64,000 nt of DNA from Chelatococcus asaccharovorans (GTDB taxonomy: Bacteria; Pseudomonadota; Alphaproteobacteria; Rhizobiales; Beijerinckiaceae). The stretch is from contig NZ_QJJK01000003.1 of NCBI RefSeq assembly GCF_003201475.1, positions 1 through 64,000 of the forward strand. The letters run 5' to 3'. Positions 52,504-61,317 of the stretch are shown here, one piece after another; the first letter of the stretch is position 1, and each line of letters begins with the position of its first letter. The notes beneath the pieces were generated by a model. The model ran no database searches, had not been told where the DNA came from, and saw nothing but the letters and a program-made list of their open reading frames with translations. Position numbers and translations under genes: made by a program.

Positions 52504-53402
52504 CGGCCGTGCCAAACGACGCGGCGATCGTCCGGGAGCGCATCGAAAGCCCCACCGGCCAGAGCCTCAGGCGCTTCCTGGCGGACCGGTTTTCTGCCGC
52601 GGCGATGGGGATCGTCCTTCTCTTCGTGCTGCTCGCCGTCTTCGCGCCCTTCATCGCCCCCCACGATCCCTATGAGACGGATCTGTTCCGGCGCCTGCAG
52701 CCGCCCGCCTGGATGGAGGGCGGCGAATGGAGCTTCGTCCTGGGGTGCGACGGGCTCGGGCGCGATATCCTGTCGCGCATCATCTACGGCGCGCGGGTGT
52801 CGATCACCATCGGCCTCGCGGTCGTCATGATCGCGACCGTCATCGGCATCGTCCTCGGGCTGGCCGCCGGCTATCTGCGCGGCTGGGTCGATATCGTCAT
52901 CTCGCGGATCGTCGATATTCTCCTCGGCTTTCCCTATCTCATCTTCGCCATCGCCCTGATGGCGATGATGGGGCCGGGCCTCAAGAACATCATCCTGGCG
53001 CTCGTCCTCAAGGAATGGGTGGTGCCGGCCCGCGTCGTCCGTGGCGAGGTGCTGGCCGCGCGCGAGATGGAATATGTCGAGGCGGCCCGCGCCGTTGGGG
53101 CGCCGCGCCGCTACATCATGTTCCGCGAGATCCTGCCCAACATCCTCTCGCCGGTCATCGTCGTGTCCACCATCCGCATGGCGCATGTCATCATTCTCGA
53201 GGCGAGCCTGTCCTTCCTCGGCATCGGCGTGCAACCGCCCACGGCCTCGTGGGGCTCGATGGTCGCCGATGGCCGCGCCTTCGTCCTCGACGCCTGGTGG
53301 GTCAGCACCTTTCCGGGGCTCGCCATTCTCGCGCTCGTTCTTTCCATCAATGTTGCCAGCCAGGGCCTGCGTGATGCTTTTGACCCGAAGTTCAGCGACT
53401 GA
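52500..53402 (+). CDS. ABC transporter permease (DppC-like)
   Basis: A 300-residue permease partner with the DppC pattern: N-terminal FIAPHDPYETDLFRRLQPP, CDGLGRDILSRIIYGARVS and the EAA loop EAARAVGAPRRYIMFREILP. It starts by ATGA overlap on the first permease, and its last 29 bases overlap the ATPase gene. Confidence 0.92.
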   Translation: MTAVPNDAAIVRERIESPTGQSLRRFLADRFSAAAMGIVLLFVLLAVFAPFIAPHDPYETDLFRRLQPPAWMEGGEWSFVLGCDGLGRDILSRIIYGARVSITIGLAVVMIATVIGIVLGLAAGYLRGWVDIVISRIVDILLGFPYLIFAIALMAMMGPGLKNIILALVLKEWVVPARVVRGEVLAAREMEYVEAARAVGAPRRYIMFREILPNILSPVIVVSTIRMAHVIILEASLSFLGIGVQPPTASWGSMVADGRAFVLDAWWVSTFPGLAILALVLSINVASQGLRDAFDPKFSD

Positions 53403-54393
53403 CAGGCCGGCGCCGCTCTTGTCGATCCGTGGCCTGAAGACCTGCTTCCCGACGCGCGCGGGGCTCGTCACCGCCGTCGACGGCGTCGATCTCGACGTCC
53501 AGCCGGGCGAATGCCTCGGCATCGTCGGTGAGAGCGGCTCCGGCAAGAGCGTGACCTTCGCCAGCGTGATCGGCCTCATTCGTCCGCCGGGGCGGATCGC
53601 CGAAGGCTCCATCCATTTCGACGGCGCCGATCTCAGGACGCTCGATCCCGGCGGATGGCGGCGCCTGCGTGGGCGCGACATCGCGATGACCATGCAGGAC
53701 GCACTGACCGCGCTGAACCCGGCGCTGACGGTCGCCGAGCAGATCTGCGAGGTGCTCGTTGCCCATGCCCAGGATCTTCCGCGCCGCAATCGCTGGCGCG
53801 CTGCCCGCGCCCGGGCGATAGAGATGCTGCGGCTCGTCGGCATTCCCGCCGCGGAAAGCCGGATGGACGATTATCCGCACCAGTTCTCGGGCGGCATGCG
53901 TCAACGCATCATGATCGCCATTGCGCTCGCCTGCCGTCCGAAACTGCTGATCGCCGACGAACCGACCACGGCGCTCGACGTCACCATCCAGGCGCAGGTG
54001 CTGGACCTGATCTCCGATCTGCGCCGGGAGTTCGGCATGAGCGTCGTGCTCATCACCCATGATCTCGGCGTGGTCGCCGAGCATACCGACCGGGTCGCGG
54101 TGATGTATGCGGGGCAGATCGTCGAGACGGGCCCGACGCGGGATCTCATCGCGCATCCCCGCCATCCCTATACCCGTGGCCTGATCGGCCTCATTCCGCG
54201 TCTGTCGGATCTCGATGCGCCCATCAAGCCGATCGAGGGGCAGGTGCCGGACCTGATCGGCCTCGGCGGCACCTGCCGCTTCGCCGATCGTTGCGAACTC
54301 CGTCTGCCGGAATGTCGGCAGGACATCCCGATGCGGCCCGTGGGCGCCGCGCATGAGGCGCGCTGTATCCGCGCCGGGGAGGATCTGCCATGA
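53374..54393 (+). CDS. ABC transporter ATPase (DppD-like)
   Basis: A 339-residue ATPase of the oligopeptide class. Walker A is GESGSGKS at about 52-59, the signature is SGGMRQR, Walker [13 protein letters not shown], and the C-terminal [19 protein letters not shown] is the Cys-rich oligopeptide tail. The ATG at 53374 lies 29 bases inside the upstream permease, as is usual in such operons. Confidence 0.9.
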   Translation: MLLTRSSATDRPAPLLSIRGLKTCFPTRAGLVTAVDGVDLDVQPGECLGIVGESGSGKSVTFASVIGLIRPPGRIAEGSIHFDGADLRTLDPGGWRRLRGRDIAMTMQDALTALNPALTVAEQICEVLVAHAQDLPRRNRWRAARARAIEMLRLVGIPAAESRMDDYPHQFSGGMRQRIMIAIALACRPKLLIADEPTTALDVTIQAQVLDLISDLRREFGMSVVLITHDLGVVAEHTDRVAVMYAGQIVETGPTRDLIAHPRHPYTRGLIGLIPRLSDLDAPIKPIEGQVPDLIGLGGTCRFADRCELRLPECRQDIPMRPVGAAHEARCIRAGEDLP

Positions 54394-55397
54394 CCCACCA
54401 GGAGCCGCCGCCGCTGCTCGACGTCCGCAACCTGGAGAAGGTCTATCATCTCAACGACGGCCTTCTCCAGCGGGTCATGCGCGAACCGCCGCGCGTCCTG
54501 CGCGCCGTCGACTATGTCAGCTTCTCCGTGCAGCCGGGCGAAACGCTCGGTCTCATCGGTGAATCCGGATGCGGCAAGTCCACGCTCGCCCGCACGGTGC
54601 TGCGTCTGCATGAGCCGACATCCGGCAGCATCGTCTTCGACGGAAAGGACATCACCCGGATCCCGCTGGCGGAGATGACGGCGCTCCGGCGGCGCATGCA
54701 GATCATCTTCCAGGATCCCTACGCCTCGCTCAACCCGCGCAAGTCCGTGGAGCAGATCGTCGGCCTGCCGCTCGCCCTGCATGGCGTGGCGAAGCGCGGC
54801 GAGCTGCGCGACCGCGTCGTCGCCATGCTGGAAAACGTCGGCCTCAAGAGCGGGCATCTCGGCCGCTATCCCCATCAGTTCTCGGGTGGGCAGCGGCAGC
54901 GCATCGGCATCGCCCGCGCGCTCATCCTCAATCCGAGCTTCGTCGTCTGCGACGAGCCGGTGTCGGCGCTCGACGTATCCGTGCAGGCGCAGATCATCGC
55001 GCTGCTCGGGACGCTGAAGCGCGAGCTCGGCCTGACCTATCTGTTCATCTCCCACGATATCGGGGTGATCGGCCATGTCAGCGATCGCGTCGCGGTCATG
55101 TATCTCGGCGATATCGTCGAGATCGGGCCGACGCGCGCCCTGCTGAACGCGCCGAGCCATCCCTATACGAAGGCGCTTCTGTCGGCGGTGCCGCAGATCG
55201 ATGCCGGCAGCCGGCGGGAGCGGGTCAAGCTCACCGGCGATCTGCCGTCGCCCCTGGCGCCACCCTCCGGCTGCAAGTTCCACACGCGCTGTCCCTTTGC
55301 CATGGACGTCTGTCGGCGCGAGGCCCCCGTCCTGCGCAAGAACGGCCGCGATGCGCTCGCGGCCTGCCACCTTCTGGAGATTGAGCATGCAGCTTGA
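54390..55397 (+). CDS. ABC transporter ATPase (DppF-like)
   Basis: A 335-residue second ATPase. Walker A GESGCGKS, signature SGGQRQR, Walker [15 protein letters not shown], switch SHDIGVIGH and the tail [19 protein letters not shown]. Coupled to the first ATPase by ATGA. It overlaps the next gene (C45 hydrolase) by 11 bases. Confidence 0.92.
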   Translation: MTHQEPPPLLDVRNLEKVYHLNDGLLQRVMREPPRVLRAVDYVSFSVQPGETLGLIGESGCGKSTLARTVLRLHEPTSGSIVFDGKDITRIPLAEMTALRRRMQIIFQDPYASLNPRKSVEQIVGLPLALHGVAKRGELRDRVVAMLENVGLKSGHLGRYPHQFSGGQRQRIGIARALILNPSFVVCDEPVSALDVSVQAQIIALLGTLKRELGLTYLFISHDIGVIGHVSDRVAVMYLGDIVEIGPTRALLNAPSHPYTKALLSAVPQIDAGSRRERVKLTGDLPSPLAPPSGCKFHTRCPFAMDVCRREAPVLRKNGRDALAACHLLEIEHAA

Positions 55398-56457
55398 GAC
55401 GGGAACGCCCATGCTCCTTTCCGGCAATGCCTATGCGCGGGGGCGGGCGCAGGCGGCTTGCGGGCCGGTATTGGCCGACGCGGTGCGCGAAGCCGTCAGC
55501 TTGCGCTTGGGGCAAGCCACTTCCTTGCTGGCGCGTGCCGATGTCCGCGCCTTCCTCGACCGTCAGGAGGCGGATCTCGAAGGGCTCGATCCCAATGCCG
55601 CCGCCGAGACGCGCGGGATCGCCGATGGCTTCGGCATCGATTATGCGGCCCTTCTGACCTATCTGCATCTCGGCTTGCTGCGGGATTTCGCCGAGGATGG
55701 CTGCTCCGCATGGGCCTGGGGAAAGCCTGGCGCGGACACGGTCCTCGTCAAGAACCGCGACTACCGCGGCGAGCATGTGGCGCTGCAGCGGGTCTTCCTG
55801 CATCGCGATCCCGCGCGACCCGGGGAGGCCCTGCTGTGCGTCGGGAGCCTTGGGAGCCCCGGCGCGTTTTCGAGCGGCATGAATGCGAAGGGCCTCGCGA
55901 TCGTCGACACCCATGTGTCGACGCGTGACCATGGTCCGGGCCTGTTGCGCTATTTCCTGATGACGTGGCTGCTCTGGACCTGCGCCGACGTCGAGGAGGC
56001 GCTTGGCCTCATCGCCGCGCTGCCGCATGCCGGCGGCGGATGCATCGTCCTCGCCGATGCCGGGGGCGGGATCGCGGCCGTCGAGCTCGGCCACAGCGCG
56101 CAGGCCGTGGAACGGCGGACGCCTTTCGTCTTGAAGACCAACCATTTCGTCGATCCCGCCTGCGCGCCCTTCTGGTTTCCGGTCGGCTCCGACCCGATGG
56201 CGAGGAGTACGCTGGGGCGCTACGCCCGCCTCCAGTCGTGGCTCGGGGACCGCCGGGAGCGGCCGCCGCTGGCCGACATCGCGGCGCTGATGGGCGGCCA
56301 TGGCGCCGATGGCGAGGAGGCGCTGTGCCGGCACGGACAGGATGGGGATTCCAGCACGATCTCCTGTTCCGTATTTGCACCTTCGGAGCGCCGTCTCTAC
56401 TTTTCAGCGCAACATCCTTGCGCCGGCGCGTGGAGCCTTTACGACTGCCGGCCCTGA
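55387..56457 (+). CDS. C45 family autoproteolytic acyltransferase/amidohydrolase
   Basis: A 356-residue NTN-hydrolase of the isopenicillin N acyltransferase-like family. The expected cleavage and catalytic site is Cys106 in EDGCSAWAW, which puts the autocatalytic cut at nearly the same place (102/103) as in the fungal enzyme. Downstream VKNRDYR carries the conserved Asn/Arg of the pocket. The gene overlaps the importer ATPase and is read in the same operon, so the enzyme probably cuts or transfers an acyl group on the imported amide. The exact substrate is unknown. Confidence 0.8.
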   Translation: MQLETGTPMLLSGNAYARGRAQAACGPVLADAVREAVSLRLGQATSLLARADVRAFLDRQEADLEGLDPNAAAETRGIADGFGIDYAALLTYLHLGLLRDFAEDGCSAWAWGKPGADTVLVKNRDYRGEHVALQRVFLHRDPARPGEALLCVGSLGSPGAFSSGMNAKGLAIVDTHVSTRDHGPGLLRYFLMTWLLWTCADVEEALGLIAALPHAGGGCIVLADAGGGIAAVELGHSAQAVERRTPFVLKTNHFVDPACAPFWFPVGSDPMARSTLGRYARLQSWLGDRRERPPLADIAALMGGHGADGEEALCRHGQDGDSSTISCSVFAPSERRLYFSAQHPCAGAWSLYDCRP

Positions 56458-56473
56458 CGAGAGCGGGGCGATC

Positions 56474-57478
56474 TTGGCTTACGAAGCGGGGCTTATCGGC
56501 GAACACGCCTCCATCGTCGAGGTGCGGCGGCTCATCGACCGGGTGGCGCGCAGCGCCGCGCGGGCGGTGCTGATCTATGGCGAGACCGGCACCGGCAAGG
56601 GGCTCATCGCCCGTCTCGTCCACCAGCAGTCGGCGCGCGCGCCGCAACCCTTCGTCGATGTCAATTGCGCAGCGATTCCCGATCAGCTGCTCGAGTCCGA
56701 GTTGTTCGGCCACGAGAAGGGCGCCTTCACGGGCGCGGCCATGCGCAAGTCCGGCCTGATCGAGACGGCCAATGGCGGGTCGATCTTCCTGGACGAGATC
56801 CGCGACATGAATCTCGTCATGCAGGCGAAGCTCCTGACCGTCCTTGACACGCAGCGCATGCGCCGCGTCGGCGCGACGGCCGCGGTCGATGTGGATGTGC
56901 GCTTCATCGCGGCGACGAACCGGGTGCTTCTCTCGGAGGTGAAGGCCGGCCGCTTTCGCGAGGATCTTTATTACCGGCTGCAGGTGGTGGCGATCAACTC
57001 GCCGCCGCTCAGGGAGCGCGGCGACGACATCTTCGTCCTGACCGACAATTTCCTGCGCCGGCTCAGCAGTCGCTACGGGCGGGTGGTGCGCGGGCTGTCC
57101 CCGGAGGCTCGCGACATCTTCCGGCGCTACCGGTGGCCGGGGAATGTCAGGGAGCTCGAAAACCTGCTCGAGCGCATTTTCATTCTCGAGGACGATGCCA
57201 TCATTCTCGCGCGCCATCTTCCGGATCGCATCCTGCGCGACGTCCGGGAGATGGACGGCCCGTTGAACTCCGGGGCGCCGCCGCAGGGGGGAGCGCCGGG
57301 GATCATGCAAGTGCCGGACGAGCCGCTCGATTACCACGAGGTCACGGCGGCCTTCCAGGCGCAGGTCATTCGCCAGGCCCTGGTTGCCACCGAGGGCAAT
57401 CTGACCGAGACGGCGGCTCGCCTCGGGCTGACGCGCCACGCGCTCAGGCACCAGATGCTGAAGCTTGGCATGGCCTGA
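56474..57478 (+). CDS. Sigma-54-dependent transcriptional activator without sensor domain
   Basis: A 334-residue activator, using TTG 56474 as start (uncertain; the open frame extends farther). It has the whole AAA+ engine: Walker A GETGTGKG at 36-43, the sigma-54 contact loop GAFTGA at 83-88, Walker B FLDE at 105-108 and R-finger region FREDLYYRLQVV. The C-terminus carries a Fis-like helix-turn-helix (LTETAARLGLTRHALRHQML). No N-terminal receiver, GAF or PAS domain is seen, as in PspF, so control must come from a partner, ligand binding elsewhere or its own expression. It lies between two blocks with sigma-54 promoter matches. Confidence 0.85.
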   Translation: MAYEAGLIGEHASIVEVRRLIDRVARSAARAVLIYGETGTGKGLIARLVHQQSARAPQPFVDVNCAAIPDQLLESELFGHEKGAFTGAAMRKSGLIETANGGSIFLDEIRDMNLVMQAKLLTVLDTQRMRRVGATAAVDVDVRFIAATNRVLLSEVKAGRFREDLYYRLQVVAINSPPLRERGDDIFVLTDNFLRRLSSRYGRVVRGLSPEARDIFRRYRWPGNVRELENLLERIFILEDDAIILARHLPDRILRDVREMDGPLNSGAPPQGGAPGIMQVPDEPLDYHEVTAAFQAQVIRQALVATEGNLTETAARLGLTRHALRHQMLKLGMA

Positions 57479-57481
57479 GCG

Positions 57482-57515
57482 CGCGCGTTTCACGCAAGGC
57501 TGCGCGAAACGCGCG
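57482..57515. promoter_or_regulatory. Palindrome upstream of AtuA-like gene, candidate activator site
   Basis: Perfect arms CGCGCGTTTC and GAAACGCGCG with further pairing CGCA/TGCG inside the loop. It starts four bases after the activator stop and lies about 85 to 120 bases upstream of the -24 element. It shares TTTCACGCA with 49780-49788. It could also be a GC-rich terminator for the activator gene, though no T-run follows. Confidence 0.5.
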
Positions 57516-57569
57516 ATGCGGCCGGCCGTTCGGCGCCGGCTTTTGCCCGTCGGGCGAAGAAAGTTATTT

Positions 57570-57586
57570 TATATCAAGGTGATATA
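57570..57586. promoter_or_regulatory. Short AT-rich palindrome between activator site and promoter
   Basis: TATATC, five bases, GATATA, starting about 30 bases before the -24 element. Such DNA could bend or bind IHF or another regulator; the role is inferred from position only. Confidence 0.35.
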
Positions 57587-57600
57587 GAGAATTAGCGCCA

Positions 57601-57616
57601 TGGCATAAAATCTGCT
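57601..57616 (+). promoter_or_regulatory. Sigma-54 promoter (-24/-12) before the AtuA-like gene
   Basis: TGGCATAAAATCTGCT has GG and GC ten bases apart and differs from the TGGCACG-N4-TTGC consensus at three positions. The next gene starts 49 bases later with GGAGG ribosome site. Confidence 0.55.
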
Positions 57617-57664
57617 GAGCCCGGAATGCACATCCTGTGATGTGACTTTCGGAGGTTCCTGGCT

Positions 57665-59029
57665 ATGTCACTGATCCGCATTATCTGCCCCAATGGTCAT
57701 CTGGGTTTCGCGCCTCTCAAGACCGACAGTTTTCTGCGCGGCGTCGAGGCGAGCCCGGATTTCATCGCGGCGGATTCGGGAAGCGACGACATCGGACCGG
57801 TGCCGCTCGGCAGCGACACGTCGACCTCCCCGGAGGCCTGGCAGCGGCAGGATCTCGAGGCGATGCTTCTGGCCTCGCGGCGCATCGGCGTTCCGATGAT
57901 CATTGGCTCGGCGGGTGACACCGGCACGAACAGCCGCGTCGACCGCTATGTCGCGATCATCAAGGAGGTCGCCGCCAAGCATGGGCTTGCACCGTTCAAG
58001 CTCGGCTATTTCTATTCGGAAGTGAGCAAGGACCGCGTGCGTCGCGCCATCGGCTCGTCGGAGCCCGTGCTCGGGCTCGACGGACGCGAGCCCCTTTCGG
58101 AGAAGGAGCTCGACGCCACGGACCGCATCGTCGCGATGGCGGGCGTGCATCCCTTTCGGAAGCTCCTGGAGGAGGGCTGCGACGTCATCATCGGCGGCCG
58201 CTCGAGTGACTGTGCGATCTTCGCTGCGGCCGCGCTGCACCGCGGCGCGCGCGAGGCCGACGCCTACTACCTCGGCAAGGTCCTGGAATGCGCGTCGTTC
58301 TGCGCCGAGCCCTATGGCGCGAAGGAGACGGTGCTGGGCGCCATCGACGATGCCGGCGTCACCGTGACGGCGATGCACCCGGACCAGCGCTGCACCATCG
58401 CCTCGGTCGCCGGCCACGCCATGTACGAGCGCTCCAATCCCTATGACGAATTCGTCGCGGGGGGGCGCCTCGACATGCGCGACTGCCACTACACGCAGAT
58501 CGATCCCCGCACCACGCGCGTCACCGGCCAGCGCTTCGAGCCGGCCAAACGCGTACGCGTCAAGCTGGAAGGCTCCGGCAAGGTCGGTGAGCGCTATGTC
58601 GGCATCGCCTCGGTCCGCGACCCCTATACCATCGCCCATATCGACGCGGTCATCGCCTGGGCGAAGGCGCAGGTCGTCGAACGCTTCGGTGCCAGTGGCT
58701 ATGAGCTGCATTTCAACGTCTTCGGCAAGAACGGCGTCATGGGGGACATGGAGCCCGTGAAGACGCCGGCGCATGAGCTCTGCATCGTCGTGCAGGGGGT
58801 CGCACCGACGGCCGAGATGGCAGAGGAACTCTGCATGACCGCGACGCGCCAGCTGTTCTATGCCCGCCTGCCGGAGGTCAAGGGCACGGCCGGCGGCGTC
58901 GCCTTCGTACTCGACGAAGTGCTCAAGGCCTCGCCCGCCTATCGCTGGACGGTGAACCACACCCTGGCGGTCGACGATCCGCTGGAGCTTTTTCCCACGC
59001 ACACCGAGACGGTCGGCACAGAGGGTTGA
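57665..59029 (+). CDS. AtuA-like (DUF1446) protein
   Basis: A 454-residue protein of the DUF1446 family, named from acyclic-terpene utilisation protein AtuA. It starts IRIICPNGHLGFAPLKTDSF, which holds the family SFIRG-like pattern, then FIAADSGSDDIGPVPLGS and GSAGDTGTNSRVDRYVAIIK. A second signature is GCDVIIGGRSSDCAIFAAAA. The exact reaction is not known; members act on small carbonyl or acyl compounds. It pairs with a DUF4387 gene, a common partnership. Its sigma-54 type promoter and neighbours suggest work downstream of the imported amide. Confidence 0.78.
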   Translation: MSLIRIICPNGHLGFAPLKTDSFLRGVEASPDFIAADSGSDDIGPVPLGSDTSTSPEAWQRQDLEAMLLASRRIGVPMIIGSAGDTGTNSRVDRYVAIIKEVAAKHGLAPFKLGYFYSEVSKDRVRRAIGSSEPVLGLDGREPLSEKELDATDRIVAMAGVHPFRKLLEEGCDVIIGGRSSDCAIFAAAALHRGAREADAYYLGKVLECASFCAEPYGAKETVLGAIDDAGVTVTAMHPDQRCTIASVAGHAMYERSNPYDEFVAGGRLDMRDCHYTQIDPRTTRVTGQRFEPAKRVRVKLEGSGKVGERYVGIASVRDPYTIAHIDAVIAWAKAQVVERFGASGYELHFNVFGKNGVMGDMEPVKTPAHELCIVVQGVAPTAEMAEELCMTATRQLFYARLPEVKGTAGGVAFVLDEVLKASPAYRWTVNHTLAVDDPLELFPTHTETVGTEG

Positions 59030-59034
59030 TAACA

Positions 59035-59349
59035 ATGACCAAGCTTTCAGAACTCGCCAAGACCATCCGCAGCAAGAATGCCGGCGTCGACAAGATCACC
59101 TTCGATATCATTTTCACGGATCGCGCGGTCTACGAGAAGGTGCTCGCCAGCCGGGCGATCACGGCCGCGAAAATTTCCAGCCTCTATGGAATAGCCCAGG
59201 AGCGCATCGCCGATTTCGTGGAATATGATCCCGCCTGCGCGATCAAGTTCACGATCTATCGGACGAGCCCGAGCGGCAGCGCCGGCGACAGCGATATCTT
59301 CGGTGCGCAGCAATATGCGCCGCTTCTGGATATCGACGTCCCGGTGTGA
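59035..59349 (+). CDS. DUF4387 family protein
   Basis: A 104-residue protein matching the DUF4387 plan: LSELAKTIRSKNAGVDKITF, SRAITAAKISSLYGI and the C-terminal QYAPLLDIDVPV. DUF4387 occurs next to, or fused with, AtuA-like proteins. It probably forms a complex with 57665-59029. The ATG lies five bases after the previous stop. It is convergent with rsmA, 22 bases apart. Confidence 0.8.
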   Translation: MTKLSELAKTIRSKNAGVDKITFDIIFTDRAVYEKVLASRAITAAKISSLYGIAQERIADFVEYDPACAIKFTIYRTSPSGSAGDSDIFGAQQYAPLLDIDVPV

Positions 59350-59371
59350 CGGCCTTGTCCGGTGCGCGCCC

Positions 59372-60241
59372 CTACGTCAATCCGGCATAGGCGTTCGCCA
59401 TGGCGATGAAACCCGCGACGGGCACTTCCTCGGCGCGGGCCGTCGGCGCGATGCCGGCGGGTTCGAGCAGCGCCATCGGATCGACGCCGAGGCTCTTCAG
59501 GCTCTGGCGCAGCATCTTGCGCCGCTGGCCGAATGCCGCCTGGGCGACGACTTCGAGGGCGCGCGTCGCGCAGGGCAGGGGGGCCGCGCGCGGCACGAGC
59601 CGGACGATCGACGAGGTGACCTTCGGCGGCGGCACGAAGGCCGAGCCAGGCACGTCGAAGAGGATCGACGCCTCCGTCCGCCAGCCGGCCAATACGGCCA
59701 GGCGCCCGTAGTCCTTGGGCTTGCTCGGGCCGGCGACGATGCGCTCGGCCACCTCGCGCTGGAACATCAGCGTCAGCGAATCCCACCAGGATGGCCAGGG
59801 CGAGGCCGTGAGCCAGCCGACCAGCAGCGGCGTCGCCACGTTATAGGGGAGATTGGCGACGATCCGGGCGGGACCCTTGCCGAGATAGGGCGTGACATCG
59901 GCTTCGAGTGCGTCGCCCTCGATGACGGTCAGCCGGCCGGGATAATGGGCCGCAATCTCCGCCAGCGCGGCGAGGCATCGCTGATCCCGCTCGATCGCCA
60001 CGACCTGGGCGGCGCCATGGGCGAGGAGCGCCCGCGTCAGCCCGCCCGGGCCGGGACCGACCTCGACGACCGTCACGCCTTCCAAGGGACCTGCCGCGCG
60101 GGCGATCCGGCCAGTGAGATTGAGGTCGAACAGGAAGTTCTGGCCGAGCGACTTCATCGCCATGAGGCCGTGTGTGCGCACCACCTCGCGCAGCGGCGGC
60201 AGGCCGTCGAAGGCCAGCGCCTTGTCCGGAGCGGGGCTCAT
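59372..60241 (-). CDS. rsmA: 16S rRNA (A1518/A1519) dimethyltransferase
   Basis: A 289-residue RsmA/KsgA enzyme that dimethylates two adenines at the end of 16S rRNA late in 30S assembly. Motifs: [35 protein letters not shown] for SAM and the catalytic [14 protein letters not shown] 60241 overlaps the pdxA stop by ATGA; the longer open frame upstream is not needed. It closes the lptG-lptD-pdxA-rsmA order. Confidence 0.95.
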   Translation of the reverse strand: MSPAPDKALAFDGLPPLREVVRTHGLMAMKSLGQNFLFDLNLTGRIARAAGPLEGVTVVEVGPGPGGLTRALLAHGAAQVVAIERDQRCLAALAEIAAHYPGRLTVIEGDALEADVTPYLGKGPARIVANLPYNVATPLLVGWLTASPWPSWWDSLTLMFQREVAERIVAGPSKPKDYGRLAVLAGWRTEASILFDVPGSAFVPPPKVTSSIVRLVPRAAPLPCATRALEVVAQAAFGQRRKMLRQSLKSLGVDPMALLEPAGIAPTARAEEVPVAGFIAMANAYAGLT

Positions 60242-61317
60242 GACGATCGAGCCGCTTCCGTTGCAGCGAGATGTGCGGCCAGACGCAGCGCCGCGCACAG
60301 GCTCGCGGGGCGGGCGATCCCGCGCGCGGCGATGTCGAAGGCGGTGCCATGGTCCGGCGACGTCCGCACGATCGGCAGCCCGAGCGTGACATTGACGGCA
60401 TCGTCGAAGGCGATGGTCTTGATCGGAATGAGCGCCTGGTCGTGATACATGCAGAGCGCGGCGTCGTAGCCGGCCCGCGCCTCGGCGTGGAACAGGGTAT
60501 CGGCGGGAAGCGGACCGCGCGCATCGATACCCGCGCCGCGCAGGGCGGCAATGGCCGGGGCGATGATCGCGATGTCTTCTCCGCCCATCGCCCCACCCTC
60601 ACCGGCATGCGGATTGAGCCCGGCCACGACGAGGCGCGGCGCCGGAATGCCAAAGCGCGATTGAAGATCCCGCGCGACAATTTGCGCTGTCTCGACGATC
60701 AGGGCGGTGGTGAGCCGGCTCGGCACCTCGGCCAGGGCGATGTGGATGGTCACGGGCACGACAGCCAGCGCCGGCGACCACAGCGTCATCACTGGCAGCG
60801 GCGCGGGGGTACCGGCGGGCAGATAGGCCGCTGACAGCGCCGCGAGATATTCAGTATGTCCGGGATGGCGGAAGCCGGCCGCATAGAGGACGTGTTTGGC
60901 GATCGGGTTGGTGACCACGGCGGCGGCACGGCCGGCGAAGGTCAAGGCCACCGCCTCATCGATGGCTGCCAGCGTCGACGCAGCCGTCGAGGCTGACGGC
61001 GCGCCCGGCTCGATTGTGACGGAGTGGCCCGTGTCGACCACCGGCAAGGCTGCGGCGAAGACCGCAGCGGCTGTCTCGGGCGTCGCGGCCGCAATCGGCA
61101 GGTCAAGCCCGAGGCGGGCGGCGCGGGTGGCGATGAAGGCCGGGTCCGACAACAGGAAGAAGGGCGGCAACGCCTCGCTCTTGCGCCGCAGCCAGGCTTT
61201 CATCGCGATCTCGGGCCCGATCCCTGCGGGATCGCCCTGGGTCAGCGCCAGCGGGAGAGCGCCGGAGCCAGCGCTCGCAGCCGGCGTCCCCGTCGGCCGG
61301 GCTTTCGTCACGTTCAA
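60238..61317 (-). CDS. pdxA: 4-hydroxythreonine-4-phosphate dehydrogenase
   Basis: A 359-residue enzyme of pyridoxal-phosphate synthesis; it oxidises 4-phosphohydroxy-L-threonine. Motifs: [20 protein letters not shown], a metal-binding [11 protein letters not shown] and [19 protein letters not shown]. The start is uncertain: TTG 61317 overlaps the lptD stop (TTGA), and GTG 61311 is two codons later. The gene directly follows lptD. Confidence 0.95.
   Translation of the reverse strand: MNVTKARPTGTPAASAGSGALPLALTQGDPAGIGPEIAMKAWLRRKSEALPPFFLLSDPAFIATRAARLGLDLPIAAATPETAAAVFAAALPVVDTGHSVTIEPGAPSASTAASTLAAIDEAVALTFAGRAAAVVTNPIAKHVLYAAGFRHPGHTEYLAALSAAYLPAGTPAPLPVMTLWSPALAVVPVTIHIALAEVPSRLTTALIVETAQIVARDLQSRFGIPAPRLVVAGLNPHAGEGGAMGGEDIAIIAPAIAALRGAGIDARGPLPADTLFHAEARAGYDAALCMYHDQALIPIKTIAFDDAVNVTLGLPIVRTSPDHGTAFDIAARGIARPASLCAALRLAAHLAATEAARSS

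Noticed and set aside
50677-59035. Minus-strand frames opposite the ABC, C45, activator and AtuA genes
   Set aside because: All are mirror frames of typical proteins and full of Arg, Asp and His runs.
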